Made by a program: the position numbers and the translations under genes. The notes below the pieces were generated by a model. The model had not been told where the DNA came from. It saw nothing but the letters and a program-made list of their open reading frames with translations, and made no database searches. Below are positions 25,284 to 37,004 of a stretch of 64,000 bases of DNA, in pieces. The stretch comes from Fistularia commersonii. Its lineage: Eukaryota; Chordata; Actinopteri; Syngnathiformes; Fistulariidae. The DNA is taken from positions 8,692,501-8,756,500 of the forward strand of contig JBBMNZ010000018.1 of assembly GCA_037954325.1 (NCBI GenBank). Reading direction: 5' to 3'. Each line of letters opens with the position of its first letter. Position 1 is the stretch's first letter.

Positions 25284-25616
25284 ATGCACAACACACACAC
25301 ACACAGAAACACACACAAACAAAACAACTCACACTTTGTTTCCTTTCAGTTCTCTTAATAGGTTGGAGATAGAAATGTGTGAATTTATCCAAAGTCAAAA
25401 AAAAATGGATTGCACCTTGAGTAACCGTGCCAAGTCAGGATTTCCCAACATGCATCAAATGCTGGTAGGATGTTTTATTCCTGTTTATTCTGTTTGTTTT
25501 GTTTTGTTTTATTTTATTAAATTCAATTGCCAGGATGTAGCGATGGGGTGTTGTATACTGAAGTGTGCAAACCCTCTCTATGATTCTCTGATCTGAGGCA
25601 ATATGAGGTTTACGCA

Positions 25617-25672
25617 ATCCTCTTCTTTTCCTTAAAGCTGCTCCCTTCACGGAGTCGTCACTTTTATTAGTA
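25617..25672 (-). mobile_element. RTE LINE 3' scrap (tentative)
   Basis: The plus strand reads CCTCTTCTTTTCCTTAAAGC, TGCTCCCTTCACGGAGTCGT, similar to the reversed RTE 3' end (CTTCTTC, CTTTCAGCT, CCCTTCAGGGGT). Very short and diverged. Confidence 0.4.
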
Positions 25673-25777
25673 TGTCTGACAGTGTTATAGAGTCAGCTCT
25701 TTTACTGTGATCTGATATGGGTGTAATTATACTGTCTGATAAAAAGCTTTTTGGAAATTTCAGGACCTGTACACATA

Positions 25778-26876
25778 CATTATATGGCCAAACCCAATTG
25801 CTCACCTGCCCAGACTCCCATATGAACTTAAGTGACATTAGGGTTTAATATGACGTTGGTCCACCCTTTGCAGCTATAACAGCTTCAACTCTTCTGGGAA
25901 GGCTGTCCACAAGGTTCAGGAGTCTCTTTATGGAAATTTTTGACCATTCTTCCAGAAGCTCATTTGTGAGGTCACACACTGAAGTTGGACGAGAAGGCCT
26001 GGCTCTCAGTCTCCGCTCTAATTCTTCCCAAAGGTGTTCTATTGGGTTGAAGTCAGGACTCTATGCAGGCCAGTCAAGTTCATCCACACCAGACTCTGTA
26101 ATCCATGTCTTTTTGGACCTTGCTTTGTGCACTGGTGCACAGTCATGTTGGAAAATGAAGGTGCCAGCTCCAAACTGTTCCCATAAAGTTTGGAGCATGG
26201 AATTGTCCAAAATGTCTTGGTATGCTGTTTCCGAGGAACCCGAGTTCCTTTCATTGGAACTAAGGGTCCAAGCCCAAAAACAAGCCCACACCATAATCCC
26301 CAATCCTTACACTTGGTACAATGCAGTCAGACAAGTACTGCAAGTTCTCCTTGAAAACCGCTAAACCCAGCTCATCCCTCCGATTGGCAGATGGAGATTT
26401 GTGATGTGTGACTGCACTGCTCTAGACCCAAGTGGTGGCGTGCTTTACCCCACTGCATCCGACACTTTGCATTGCACTTGGTGATGTGTCACTTGATGCA
26501 GGTGCTCGGCCATGGAAACCCATTCTACGAAGCTCTTTGCGCACTGTTCTTGAGCGAATCTGGAGGACACATTAAGTTTGGAGGTCTGTAGCGATGGACT
26601 CTGCAGAAAATTGGCGACCTCGTTGCACTATGTGCCTCACCATCTGCTGACTCCACTACATCAGTTTACATGTCCTATCACTTCGTGGCTGAGCTGCTGT
26701 CATTCCCAAACACTTCCATGCTATCACAGTTTCACACTAGAATTCACTCAGCTCCTGAGAGCAACCCATTCTTTCACAAATGTTTGTTAAAAAAAAAAAA
26801 CAGTCTGCATGCTTAGGCGCTTAATTTTATACACCTGTGGCCATGGAAGTTATTGGAACACCTGAAACCGATTATT
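25778..26876 (-). mobile_element. Tc1/mariner element, right end lost
   Basis: The left end follows TA (25776-25777) and reads CATTATATGGCCAAACCC, close to the terminal repeat of a widespread fish Tc1-like family. The interior is transposase coding on the minus strand. The right side keeps CACCTGTGGCCATGGAAGTT and GGAACACCTGA but stops at about 26,876, where a SINE-like sequence begins, so the outer right terminal repeat is missing. Confidence 0.8.
25850..26790 (-). pseudogene. Tc1-like transposase relic
   Basis: The clearest surviving block (26,303-26,061) contains IMVWACF and IFQHDCAPVHKA, holding the second catalytic Asp of a Tc1 DDE transposase. It runs on to DELDWPA and then a stop where the DFNPIEHLW box should follow. 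N-terminal DNA-binding text is scrambled by frameshifts. The normal product cuts and pastes the element at TA sites. Not functional. Confidence 0.75.
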
Positions 26877-26975
26877 TATTTAGGGGCAGCACAGTGCAGG
26901 AGGGGGAGCAATCGTCTCTGAAACTGAACATTCCTGTTTCGATTCCCGGCTCCCCCTTGTTTGTTGTGATATAAC
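26877..26975 (+). mobile_element. tRNA-derived SINE head
   Basis: GGGGCAGCACAGTGCAGGAG then TTTCGATTCCCGGCTCCC looks like a tRNA-type head, the second block resembling a Pol III B box (GGTTCGANTCC). The same head occurs at 45,788. The tail is missing or unrecognisable. Too diverged to be a real tRNA gene. Confidence 0.5.
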
Positions 26976-27024
26976 TATTACTCAAGTTTTTGCCCCAACT
27001 TCCCCTGTTAACAAGCATTATATG

Positions 27025-27305
27025 GTTCTGCCTCTTTTCCTTTCGTTGTAACAGCCAATCATCTGCTCCCATCTGACCCGCTTCTCTGCATCCTCTTCTC
27101 TCACACCAAATATCTTCACATTCTCTCTCACTCCCTCCATAAACCTCCTCCCTGGTCTTCCTCTAGGCCTTCCACCTGGCAGTTCGAACCCCAGCATCCT
27201 TCAACCCAGATCTTCATTATCCCTCCTCCATACATGTGCAAACCATCTCAGTCTGACTTTATCTCAAAAATATCTAGCATGTGCTTTCCCTCTGCAGATG
27301 ATGGT
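27025..27305 (-). mobile_element. Diverged RTE LINE 3' fragment
   Basis: Plus-strand text CTCTTCTCTCACACCAAATA, CCATAAACCTCCTCCCTGGT, CTTCCTCTAGGCCTTCCACC and CATCTCAGTCTGACTTTATC aligns in order with the reversed C-terminal coding of the RTE copy at 16.1-16.3 kb. More decayed than the other copies. Confidence 0.7.
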
Positions 27306-28965
27306 ATTTCCGTAACTTTAATATTTTCAATCCTCTACTTTGTGAAAGTCACAGTAGATGTGGGGCTCTCAATGAGGATGGATAAAGTCCATCTTGCAAG
27401 AAAATATGATTGAATTATGGCAAAAGGACCGGTTTTATTCAAAATAAAATTTTCCCCAATATCAAATGGTCTGGACAATTATCAGATGTGTTGAAGTTAT
27501 TGTTGTGAAAAAAAACGGTAGGCTACATTCGAGTGCTAATTCCTTGAGGCAGAAACAGGACTGGTCACGTGATCACAACCCCTGGGCACGAGACATCATA
27601 ATTTTTTTACAATGCCTTTTCACGCATTTCTCCGCATATGAAATCACAACGAGCATTTTACGGGGCGTTGGATACATGGAAGGTGAGTCACGAATTGCAA
27701 AGTAGAAGGTTTGTTTTCTGACTACAGACGGCTGGAATGTGAGGCCTGCTGTGGCTAGTTAGCCAGCCAACGCGGGGAATAAAGAGCAGTATGTGCTTTT
27801 TCTGTGACATACTTTGCACCGTTCTGCTTTATGGGATAATGAGGAGGAATGGAGAGCAGCTGTTTTTTGGAGGGGGCGGGAGGGGTTACTGGAGTTTTTG
27901 TACATGTGAAAGAGAATGTGTGGAGAACACGTGAGGCGACAAGACCCTGATACGTGACCGCTTTATATCAGGAAAGGAGTGTGCGTGTATGTGTGTGTTG
28001 GGGGGGGCGATATTAGATGTTGGACTCAGAATTGTTGCCATGCTACGACTGCAACCGAAGGCCAGAATCGGCATCAGAGGATTTCATGTGACGCAGAGGG
28101 TTCGATGGAACAGAAAGATAATGGGATTGCATATACCCCCAGATCCCATGGGCCCTGTCTCTCTCTTTCTCACTCCCTTCTGCCCCTTCAGAAGCCTCTT
28201 TTATTCTCAACCTCTGCTTTAATTTTCCTTCACTATCTTGCTTACAAATCTCCCTCTGGCTGCCTGTGTGACTGCCGTCCTGTACTGAGGGGCGGGCGGC
28301 GGCGGCGGCGGTGGTAAGTGGGGTGTGTGTCGGCGGGGTGATGAGCAAGGAGCAGACCAAGGGGGCGAGGACAGAAGAAAAAAAGAGAGATGAGTTTCAC
28401 ATACGTGCCACCAGGCTGTACACATTCCTCAGGGGCTGTGCATCCTGTTCTTTGGTCCCCACCTCTGCCAAGGCACACACTGCACACTGCACGTACGCAC
28501 ACTTCAAACACACACATACACTTAGGCACTCACCCAAGCTCCCACGCAAGCCCGCACACACCCTCCCAAACACTTTCTTTCCCACACTGTGCCCACTTTT
28601 CCTCCAGCCTGCTTCCTAGGACATGCTGACTTGTTTTTTTCCCTCTCTCTATTCATTTCTTTCTTTCTTTCTTGCATTCTGTCAAACCATTATTTCACTT
28701 CTTGCATCACAAGGAACGTATGAGCTGGAGAGAGAGACCAGAATGACTGTGACAAGGTTTGCTCTCGTCATCCCTACTTGTCTTTACCACAAATGGCACA
28801 ATGGCTGATCATCAGAAATACAGAAATACAGGAATGAAAACGAGAAGAGGGACTTTTATCTTAAAATCTGGATGTTTTCCTCCCAACAGCATCTTTGGTG
28901 GTTCATTTTTAAAAAAGGTCAGCTTTGTCGGAAAAATGCACCTCTTAAAAGCATCATAATTTTTA
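27306..28965. other. Intergenic with a GC-rich, exon-like patch
   Basis: No recognisable protein. 27,480-28,330 is less AT-rich than its surroundings and holds a CACGTG site (27,566-27,571), GC-box-like text (27,874-27,884) and a GGC repeat (28,293-28,311) followed by GTAAGT. 28,480-28,560 is CA-rich. See the finding on 28,192-28,313. Confidence 0.4.
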
Positions 28966-29031
28966 TTTTATTTTATTTCATCTTATTTTATTTTATTTTA
29001 TTTTATTTTATTTTATTTTATTTTATTTTAT
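28966..29031. repeat. (TTTTA)n microsatellite
   Basis: About 13 ATTTT pentamers, slightly interrupted near 28,979. Confidence 0.93.
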
Positions 29032-29091
29032 TCAGTTAAAGTCCAGTTCAATTTAGTTATCTAATTTGTATAAATATATTCATATCTGTAA

Positions 29092-29114
29092 ATATATATA
29101 TATATATATATATA
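29092..29114. repeat. (AT)n microsatellite
   Basis: A short pure AT dinucleotide run. Confidence 0.85.
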
Positions 29115-30215
29115 AAGACATTTTTAAGTTTTGGGATTTTTTGTTATTTGCTTCAATATTGCATTTATTTTTAAATTTCTTATTTCTGGCGTTGTTTGAG
29201 TATATGAAAAACAAACAGAAAATGTGGTAATCAAACCTCCAACCTTTTGATTTGAAGGATGCACAAATAAAAATGCCATTTTTTGCACAATCATCAATAA
29301 TCCAATCAGAGAAAAGTAGAACAGTGTATTAACAATGATAAGAACCTGGTTACTCAGAGACTGAAGCTGAACATAGACTTGGAGGTCTGCTGAGCCAATA
29401 GTATCCCCCAAATTCACATGAATAAACAGTAACATATGCTATCATTCATTCATTCATTATCATGGAACATGAAATAAACATTTACAACTTTTTTTTTTCT
29501 AGAAATTAGAATTCTATATTTCTTGGTGAGATTGGTGATAATGTGACAGATATACGAAAATATGTATTCAGAGGCTGTTCAGAACCATTTTTAATAATAT
29601 AAATAAATAAATAAAAAATCATAATTCACATTATAGTTGTAGTTGCCAAGCGACAGTTATTCCCTGCCTTCTTGATGTTTTCACATCAAGAAGGCAAAGG
29701 TGCGGCCTCTGTGGGATTGGAAGATGTGAAAGCAGACCTTTTCAGGGAGATTTTTAGTCAAAGCTTGGGACCAATCTGTGTTTTCATGTTCAAAAGAGAT
29801 TTAACCCGATCAACCTGTTTGACTCAACATAGGATGTTGGATTAATATATCTGAACTCTGGCACGTTGGAAAAATGGAGAAAATGGGATGAATCTCAGCC
29901 TATCTTCTAAAAAGACACTTTCATTTAAGACATGTCAGCTAGTTGACTTAAAACACACAATATATATTCAATACCAAGAATGAAGTGTTTTTTTTTCACA
30001 ACAAATGTAACAGGAGTAAGAGACAAGAACAAACCTGACTCCCTCACAGTTAAACAAGACGTACAAGTTTGTTTACAACGATTGGGAGCGGTCAGATTCA
30101 TTTTGTTGCAGGGCTTGATAAAGGAGGATTAAAAAAGGTACTGACTCATAACCAGTTCTTCTTAGGCAGCCGCAGTAAAGATTCAAAGATTTCACCCGGT
30201 TGTTAAAGGTTGCAA
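29115..30215. other. Intergenic, no gene recognised
   Basis: AT-rich sequence containing one strong hairpin (29,665-29,696, listed separately). No domain-bearing frame. Confidence 0.45.
29665..29696. repeat. Perfect 14-bp hairpin, 4-nt loop
   Basis: TGCCTTCTTGATGT and its exact complement enclose the loop TTTC. Function unknown; see findings. Confidence 0.9.
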
Positions 30216-30221
30216 CAGTGT

Positions 30222-30259
<38 letters not shown>
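30216..30259. repeat. (TG)n microsatellite
   Basis: About 20 GT units with one A and one C interruption. Confidence 0.93.
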
Positions 30260-30261
<2 letters not shown>

Positions 30262-30502
30262 TCTGGGGATGAAACGTGGTAAGGCGCAGAGAAGCACTTG
30301 ATGTCTGAAATGTGAAAACTTCCCGATACTTGCCTCGCTCATGTGAGTGAGGCGAAGAGAAACCGAGTTGTGAAAAGACATGCAGCTCAACCAGAGTATT
30401 TGCAAGGATTTGGTGTGAGCGTGTTTGAGGTTGTGCACATGAGCTGTAATCCTTGAGGCCTTCAGGAGGTGAGCGCGTATTTGTTCTTCTCCTGTTGCTT
30501 CC

Positions 30503-30758
30503 CATTAATTCCACCTGTATATACTGTGAGGGAGAGAGAGATAGAGAGATAGAGGGAGAGAGAGAGAGTGCCCCCCTGCTGGCTCTCATCCTTCCCACTC
30601 CTAAATCTACCCTCTTGTTCAAAACACCCAGATGGTTATTTAATAGTACTGATAACAACAATATAATCATTATAACAATAATAATAATTATCATTAACAT
30701 TAAATCAATTCCACCTGTATCTGCTAAGAGAGAGATAGTCCCCCCTTGCTGCCTCTCA
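30503..30758. repeat. Paired local duplication with GAGA tracts
   Basis: AATTCCACCTGTATATACTG, a GAGAGATAGAGAG tract, then CCCCCCTGCTGGCTCTCA (about 30,507-30,590) is repeated in shorter form as AATTCCACCTGTATCTGCTA, AGAGAGAGATAG, CCCCCCTTGCTGCCTCTCA (about 30,708-30,758). The copies are about 200 bp apart and in the same direction. Confidence 0.75.
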
Positions 30759-30762
30759 CTCA

Positions 30763-30912
30763 ATAATAATAATAATAATAATAATGATAATAATAATATA
30801 TAATATAATATGATAATATATAATATAATATAATAATATACTATAATAGTAATAATATCTTATAATAATAATAATAATAATGATTATTATTATTATTATT
30901 ATTATTACAGTT
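30763..30912. repeat. (AAT)n / (ATT)n complex microsatellite
   Basis: AAT trinucleotides, an interrupted TATAATA middle, then AAT followed by ATT units, so the right half can fold back on the left. Confidence 0.9.
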
Positions 30913-30952
30913 ATTATTATTATTCATATTAAAGATAATAATGTTGATAATT

Positions 30953-31165
30953 AACCGTTTTCCCCGGTTTCCTCCCATTGTCCAAAAATATGCAGCAGGA
31001 TCATTGGAGACACTAAATTGCCGAGAGCGACAAATGAGAGAATGAATGGTTGAATGTCTCTACGTGATGTGTGACTGAGAGGGTGAATGGTTGTGTGTCT
31101 GTTTATGGCCTTCTGATCATGATCCTGATGCAAGATAAGCAGTATGGGTAATAAAAAAGAAAAAT
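30953..31165 (+). repeat. Dispersed repeat (GTTTCCTCCCA / GATAAGC family)
   Basis: CCCCGGTTTCCTCCCATTGT, CCAAAAATATGCAGCAGGAT, GACACTAAATTGCCGAGAG, GTGAATGGTTGTGTGTCTG and GATAAGCAGTATGGG match in order the common fish repeat also seen near 8,550 and 60,838. Boundaries are approximate. Confidence 0.5.
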
Positions 31166-33703
31166 GAACGGATGAAAATAACTATCTTAATGGTCATATC
31201 ATGGCAGAGATGACAGATTGCTGCCAGACTTGCTGTCACAGGGATTAGTATAAGGTTGCAAGAAGCAAAGGTTCTTCCAGCTTTGCTCAATGGTTTGATA
31301 GCATGATACGCTCTGCCCCAAATTTTAAATACCCCGAGAAAAACAACTACCAGCTGTCAAGTCACAATATTAACATATAAAATGATTGGAAAATGGAGTT
31401 GATTCACCAATGCCCATTTGCGCCATTCCATAATACTTCAATAGAGATATCAAAATGATAACAACTGTGCTTGCACAGTGTATAACATCGCTGTAGCGGC
31501 TTTTCCTCAGTACCACTGAGCGGATGTAGTTTATGACCTAAAACCCATTTTTTTATCGTTAATGCATCTCGGTCTAAAGCTAGCATTGATTGCGAATAAA
31601 TGGTGAAACTACAGAAAATAAGCCTATTCTCGTTGTTATAAATGTGCTATTAGGTTACATTGACTAAGAATCTTTTATATCCGCTCATTATCCTTGAGCA
31701 CAAGGCTTTAACCATTGATTCAAAAGTCGCACTTGCGTTTCTTCCGATCCTTTTGAATCCCATAATTCTCAGTTAATTTATGAGAGGAATGGATTTTGAG
31801 CAGCATTGTGTTGAGCCTCTGTCAAAGTCTAAAGTATTTCCATACATTATCTTCGAGTAAACGTTTAGAAGCAAAAGCCTCCCTATCCAAACTCTTCCAC
31901 TGTATATTTATACATAATGTTTAGCATAAATTGGTGAGTGAATGCATATACTGTGTAGGTGATGAATTTAAAAAAAAATGAATAAGAAAATAAATCCAAC
32001 ACACTGATAACAATGGACAAAAAGTAAATAGATCCACAGCGGGCGTGTCCCGTTTCGAGATACAGTGAGGGAGTGGCTCGTGATGTTTAAACGTGCTTTT
32101 AAGCCTCAATTATTGAGGCGGGATGGAGAGTGCCGAGGCACGACTGACCTTTTGAACCCGCTGCAGACAAGCGTGTTTTTTTTTTTCTGCATGCGTGCCG
32201 GGAGCACACATGTGCGCGCGCACGCTCCTATGCTAGAGCCTGCTCCATATGGCACAGTTAACCCTTTAAACTCCAAGCAGACGCACGGACCAGACGGATG
32301 CTTATATACACACATAAATATCTATGGAAGTTTGACATGCAACCCCAAATCCATATGTTTAAAATTTTTACTAAAGTGCCCCCCCTAACTCTTTTCCTAC
32401 CTTGGAAGTCCGTTGTATTCACTGATGAGAGCAGTCATTCACACGCTCTCATCAGCTTGGGTTCTTCAGTTAACCTGGGTCGTGTTTTCATACTGCATTT
32501 TTGAAACAGGGAACTTCTTGCTGTGAGGGGGAAGTGCTACAGCGCTACCATGCCATCTTTAATTTAATTTTAATTGTAATTTCTTTTTCAACGTGTTTTC
32601 TGTCATTTTTTTGACCACAAAATGAAGCCTTGGAAACTTCCCTTAGTACTCGAACCTTCTCAGCTTTATTCAGACTAATATCATCCAGGTTGTGTATCTC
32701 ATATCTGCGCTCTTAGCAGAAGAAAGCGCAGCGTTCCAAATATCTAACAAGTCCAAACATCCAGCTCCCCACGGCGCAGACCTGCGCTCCAAACCGATTA
32801 GTTCAATTCAGTTTGAATCTTTCTGCCTGCTTGGACTCCTAATAGGCCGCCGTTCCTGAGGTCTCTTTGTCTCTCAGTTGCTCCCTGCCTCTTCATCTGC
32901 TTCTCCTGCAACCCCCATAGACCTGAGTCCTGTGAACCCCAATTATTTAAACAGGAGATGACAGCAGGACTGGTGGAGCATGTCCAAATAGAGGTTAAAA
33001 AAACCAATGGTTTAGGTTCACAAACGGCAAGTTGAATCCTGCCTGCCGCCATGAAGTTGGGTTGTTTAAGACGTCTCAACCTGGGGTTTACTTTCCCCAC
33101 GCCTGTTGATGCTGACGTCAATATGAATACAATGTTTTGTCGCGGTAGCTAAGTTTCAAGTTTTTTTTCTTTTAATCTACTCATTGTCCCATCCAATCCT
33201 TGGCAGGGAAACATTCAGCGTGGGGAGGGTTGGCTCATTCGGTTCCCAACAGCTGCACCAGAGGGATTTCACAAAGTTGCAGCATTTCTGCATTAATGGG
33301 AAGTAATAAAATTCCAGTGAAAAAAAAAAAACTTGGGAACTTATAAATCGAACACGCAGAAACAGTGTCTGAATAGGCCAAAAATATTGTATACCCACAC
33401 ATGCAATACAGCGTGCAGAAAACGTCTGCTCGCGAGACTGTTCCCCGGTCATGCAAAACGGTACCTAAAGCTTAGCCTCAGGCAGGGTCTTAAAGGTCAC
33501 GATCTGCACGCTGCTTTAGAAGGTCACACAAAGTTCACGACACAAGCCCGACCATATTTGGCAGCCGGCTCTCTTACGGGCTTAGGGACGAAATTTGAAA
33601 TTATAGAGAGGGAGGGAAGAGAAGAAAAAAAAACAGCAGCTGGAATGTTCATTGGTTGCAGCTGGGCATTGTTGGAGCAATATGGACCTGGGCTTAATGC
33701 AGG

Positions 33704-33705
<2 letters not shown>

Positions 33706-33747
<42 letters not shown>

Positions 33748-33762
33748 GTGCGTGTGTGTGTC
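33706..33762. repeat. (TG)n microsatellite
   Basis: GT dinucleotides with a few GC interruptions. A second, shorter tract follows at about 33,898-33,928. Confidence 0.9.
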
Positions 33763-35395
33763 TGTGGACGCACAAGTGTGCATGTCTGCATGGATGTCGG
33801 TGTGTGAATTATGTATGCGTGTGAGAGAAGAGGAATGAGATATTGGCTTAATAAGGACCAAAGCTTCGACATTTCCAGATACATGTGTCTCGTCCGAGTG
33901 TGTGTGTGCGTGTGTGTGTGTGTGTGTATGTGGAAAACACAAACAGATGTGCACAGGCTCTTGCATGCTTGCGTGCATGCGTGCGTGCATGCTGACATAT
34001 GTGTGTGAGTGGCAGATTTTAGAGCAATATTGAGGTTGAAAAAAAATTAAGCTGGGAATATGCTACTGTAAAAGACCTGTGAGCGTGGTTTAGGATAAGC
34101 AGAAAAGAATGAAAGAGGAATAAAAGAAAAAAAAAACAGATGGGAAATGATTTCTTAAATGTCTGTTCCCATAATTGTATGTGGAAAACAGATTCAAACC
34201 CCAGAAGCAGAGGAGAGCACGGAGGGAGATCCACAGCGGCAGCCATCAATTTTATGGTCACTTCTTGAAAATGTTTTAGGAATTTCACGGGAGATTAAAT
34301 AATATGCCTCGGGTATATGTTACTTTTTTCATATATACTCATCTTGTGTTTATTTTAATTTTTTATTACGTATGCTTTGTCAGCCCATCTAGACCATGGG
34401 CTAAAGACAAAATTACCTTTTGATCACAAAATTCACAAAAAACGTATTTCTTTTTTCGCATTGTCACTAAATATTGTAATCAACTAAAATAATAATAATC
34501 AACTAAATAAACATGTCATTAGTTTTTTTTTCTATGTATATGAACATCAAAATAGATGTATGAATGTGTCTGTGTAATGCAGTATTAATGAATAATTTTT
34601 CGAAAACCTAACAAACTGCTTATGTAGACTGTAGATGTAAACAAACAAAACAAAACAACTATGGTACATGTTAACATATATCTATACTCATATATACATT
34701 GAATGGGAATATTTGCACTATATCCAAAAGCCATATTTTCTGTCAAGAGCTTTCAGAAATTGGAGACGGTAATCAGACAATGTAGGAAAATTGAAGTTAA
34801 AAAATTGAACAAATAGCTTAAAATAAAATAGAAAAAAATTCAAATAAAAAAAAAAGGAATTCATAAATGTATAATGGTATTTTTTAAAATAAACACATTT
34901 TAATAAAGAGTATGACTCGGTGACAGGGAATGTCCACCTATGAAGATGACAAACAAAAATATCCAATACTTCTAATAACTTCCTGATCAATATCTTTATC
35001 TATATATTATAGATGTGCTCTATATGTAATGTGAAAAACAACCCCCCCCCCACACACACACACACACACACGCCATCCCCTTCCCCTCCTTACAGATTTG
35101 ATTAGAGATGAGATTTTCAAAATGAATGTGATTGGTTAAGAGTGTCTCTGTCGGTGCACAATGCGATCCAAATCAATTTTATATCCATCCAAATATAATT
35201 TTCATAAAGTCTTTGCTCATTTTGGTCGTGCAAGCAGCACTGTCAGATGTCGGTGCACAAAAGCACGCACACACACCTGCAGAGGGACTGCCTTTACCAT
35301 CACACAAAATAATTTTGACTCCTTTGAATAATTCAAAGTTCTTTGTTGCTCTCATGAAAGCTAAACGCCACATTCGGCATGCCTTTATCTTGTTC

Positions 35396-35422
35396 TCACA
35401 CACACACACACACACACACACA
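35396..35422. repeat. (CA)n microsatellite
   Basis: About 13 pure CA units. A similar short tract lies at about 35,048-35,071 after a C run. Confidence 0.85.
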
Positions 35423-35654
35423 TGCCGGTGTTTCTGCTGCCTCATCGCTGCCTTCACCCTCTAACATTTTTTTATCTACCCCCTGCCTGAACAGCCATTA
35501 TCTCAGTTCTCTTCTCTCATCCCCTCCTATATGTAGTCCACCCCTCCCCCCTCTTCTAACCGCAGCCAGGAGGGGTTACAAAGTAGTGCTTTCTGTGTGC
35601 CAGCAACAATTCCTGGAGGGCAGTCAGGCAAACAAACTCGCCAGTGCCCGCTGC

Positions 35655-36075
35655 ATGACTCAGTGAGAGACAGAGACTGAGTGAGAGAAGGGGGTAGTCA
35701 TTAAGATGAGAGGGCAAAAGGGTTTTAAGCTGTTAAGAGCTGATGAGAGGGAGCATGTTGGAAGAGGAGATTGAAGAAAATAAAGTGGAATGAGAATGAA
35801 AAGCTATGAGAGAGAGAGAGTGCAAGATTAGGAGTGGGAGAGGGGGAGGGGAGGTGAAGCTAGTAGAAAGACTGGGAGATGAGAGAGATGGGGGCAAATA
35901 GAGGGCAACCTGTGCAAGCTTGCATGCACATGAGAAGAGCAGACAGGCACGCAGCCTAGCGAGGAGGCACGAAGAGAGCAAAATAACTCCTTCTCCCCCC
36001 ACCCCTTCTCTCTATCCCACTCTAGCCCCCTCTCCCCCTTCCTTTCCCTTCATTCCCCTCTCCTTTGCCAAAAAG
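35655..36075. other. Purine-rich block followed by pyrimidine-rich block
   Basis: About 35,655-35,905 is strongly G+A on the plus strand (many GAGAGAG and GGGAGAGGGGGAGGGGAG runs). About 35,988-36,070 flips to C+T (CTCCTTCTCCCCCCACCCC, CCCCCTTCCTTTCCCTTC). It could form triplex or long imperfect foldback structures. No coding function seen. Confidence 0.6.
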
Positions 36076-36998
36076 CAAAGCTCAGCACGGCAGTCTCACA
36101 TGACAGTGACCGGAGGCCGAGGAGGAGAGAGAGGAGCCGAGGGAGTTTAAGACTGAGGAAAACCTCGAATGGGGGGAAATCGCATCGTGTATCAAAAAAA
36201 AAAAAAAAAAATTAAAGGTTGTGTGGAACAAATGCACGGATGTATGTGGATTAAAATAATTCCATATCTGGAAGAGAAGCACGTCACTTCATATTCAACC
36301 AACTTTTATCCAGCTTTGAGTTTTAGTCAGCGAATACCTCTTTACTGAACTACTTTTTTTAAATCACAGATCTATAACTCCTAATTGCTTTTACCTCATC
36401 TTAGAATTTGTATTGAGCAGAAACGACCTTGATGCAAATCTAAATGTGCATTAAAATTCCCCCTATCATTATGTATGCATGTTTTTTGTAAATAAATAAT
36501 GATATAAATTGACCCACTGTTATACATGTTAATAGGTATATCTTCTTAGAATTGGATAAAGCCTCGCAGATTGGTCTGTCACAACACATACAGAATGTTA
36601 AATCTAATTCTCAGACATCATCTCTGATTTGACTATTCCAATTAATTTATTTATGGAAAAAGCTGTTTAGAACAAACCTGGTAGAAAAGTAGATAAAAAT
36701 ATTCAGTATAGGAAGAGGAGAATGAGAATGAAAGATGAAAGGGGATGAGGTTTGTAATAATAAGGGAATTAGTTTCTGTTTATAATCTCTGGGCATTTGC
36801 AAATTTCTGTATTCAGTTATTTAAATAAGATGGGCATTACCCATAACCATGGATTAAGATGAAATGAAATGTAGATTCTCTAGTAATCTCCAGCTTTGTG
36901 TCAATATGGGAACATTTAGGAATGTCAGAGAAGGCAAAATCTGAATTGAAGAGATTAAAAAAAAAAAAGTCATTTTGTAAAATTTTCAGTCATTTTTT

Positions 36999-37004
36999 TT
37001 TATT
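36999..37004 (-). terminator. tiparp: Candidate tiparp poly(A) signal AATAAA
   Basis: The minus strand reads ATTAAATAAAAAAAAATG, giving AATAAA (overlapping ATTAAA) about 1.09 kb past the stop. I saw no TTTATT on the plus strand between here and the stop, so this is the first canonical signal. Another lies near 36,651. Confidence 0.45.

Larger units (their letters stand above)
31166..36984. other. Gene-poor DNA downstream of tiparp
   Basis: No gene recognised on either strand. It contains TG tracts (33,706-33,762 and about 33,898-33,928), CA tracts (about 35,048-35,071 and 35,396-35,422), a palindromic TGACGTCA (33,113-33,120) and a purine/pyrimidine-skewed block (35,655-36,075). Short frames here are composition artefacts. 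Confidence 0.5.

Noticed and set aside
33333..33998. Frames up to 163 codons around 33.3-34.0 kb
   Set aside because: They are extended by TG/CA microsatellites; the remaining parts have no similarity.
36167..36255. Small plus-strand frame beginning MGGNRIVYQ after GC-richer sequence
   Set aside because: Under 30 codons, crosses a poly-A run, and no exon partner or similarity is seen.
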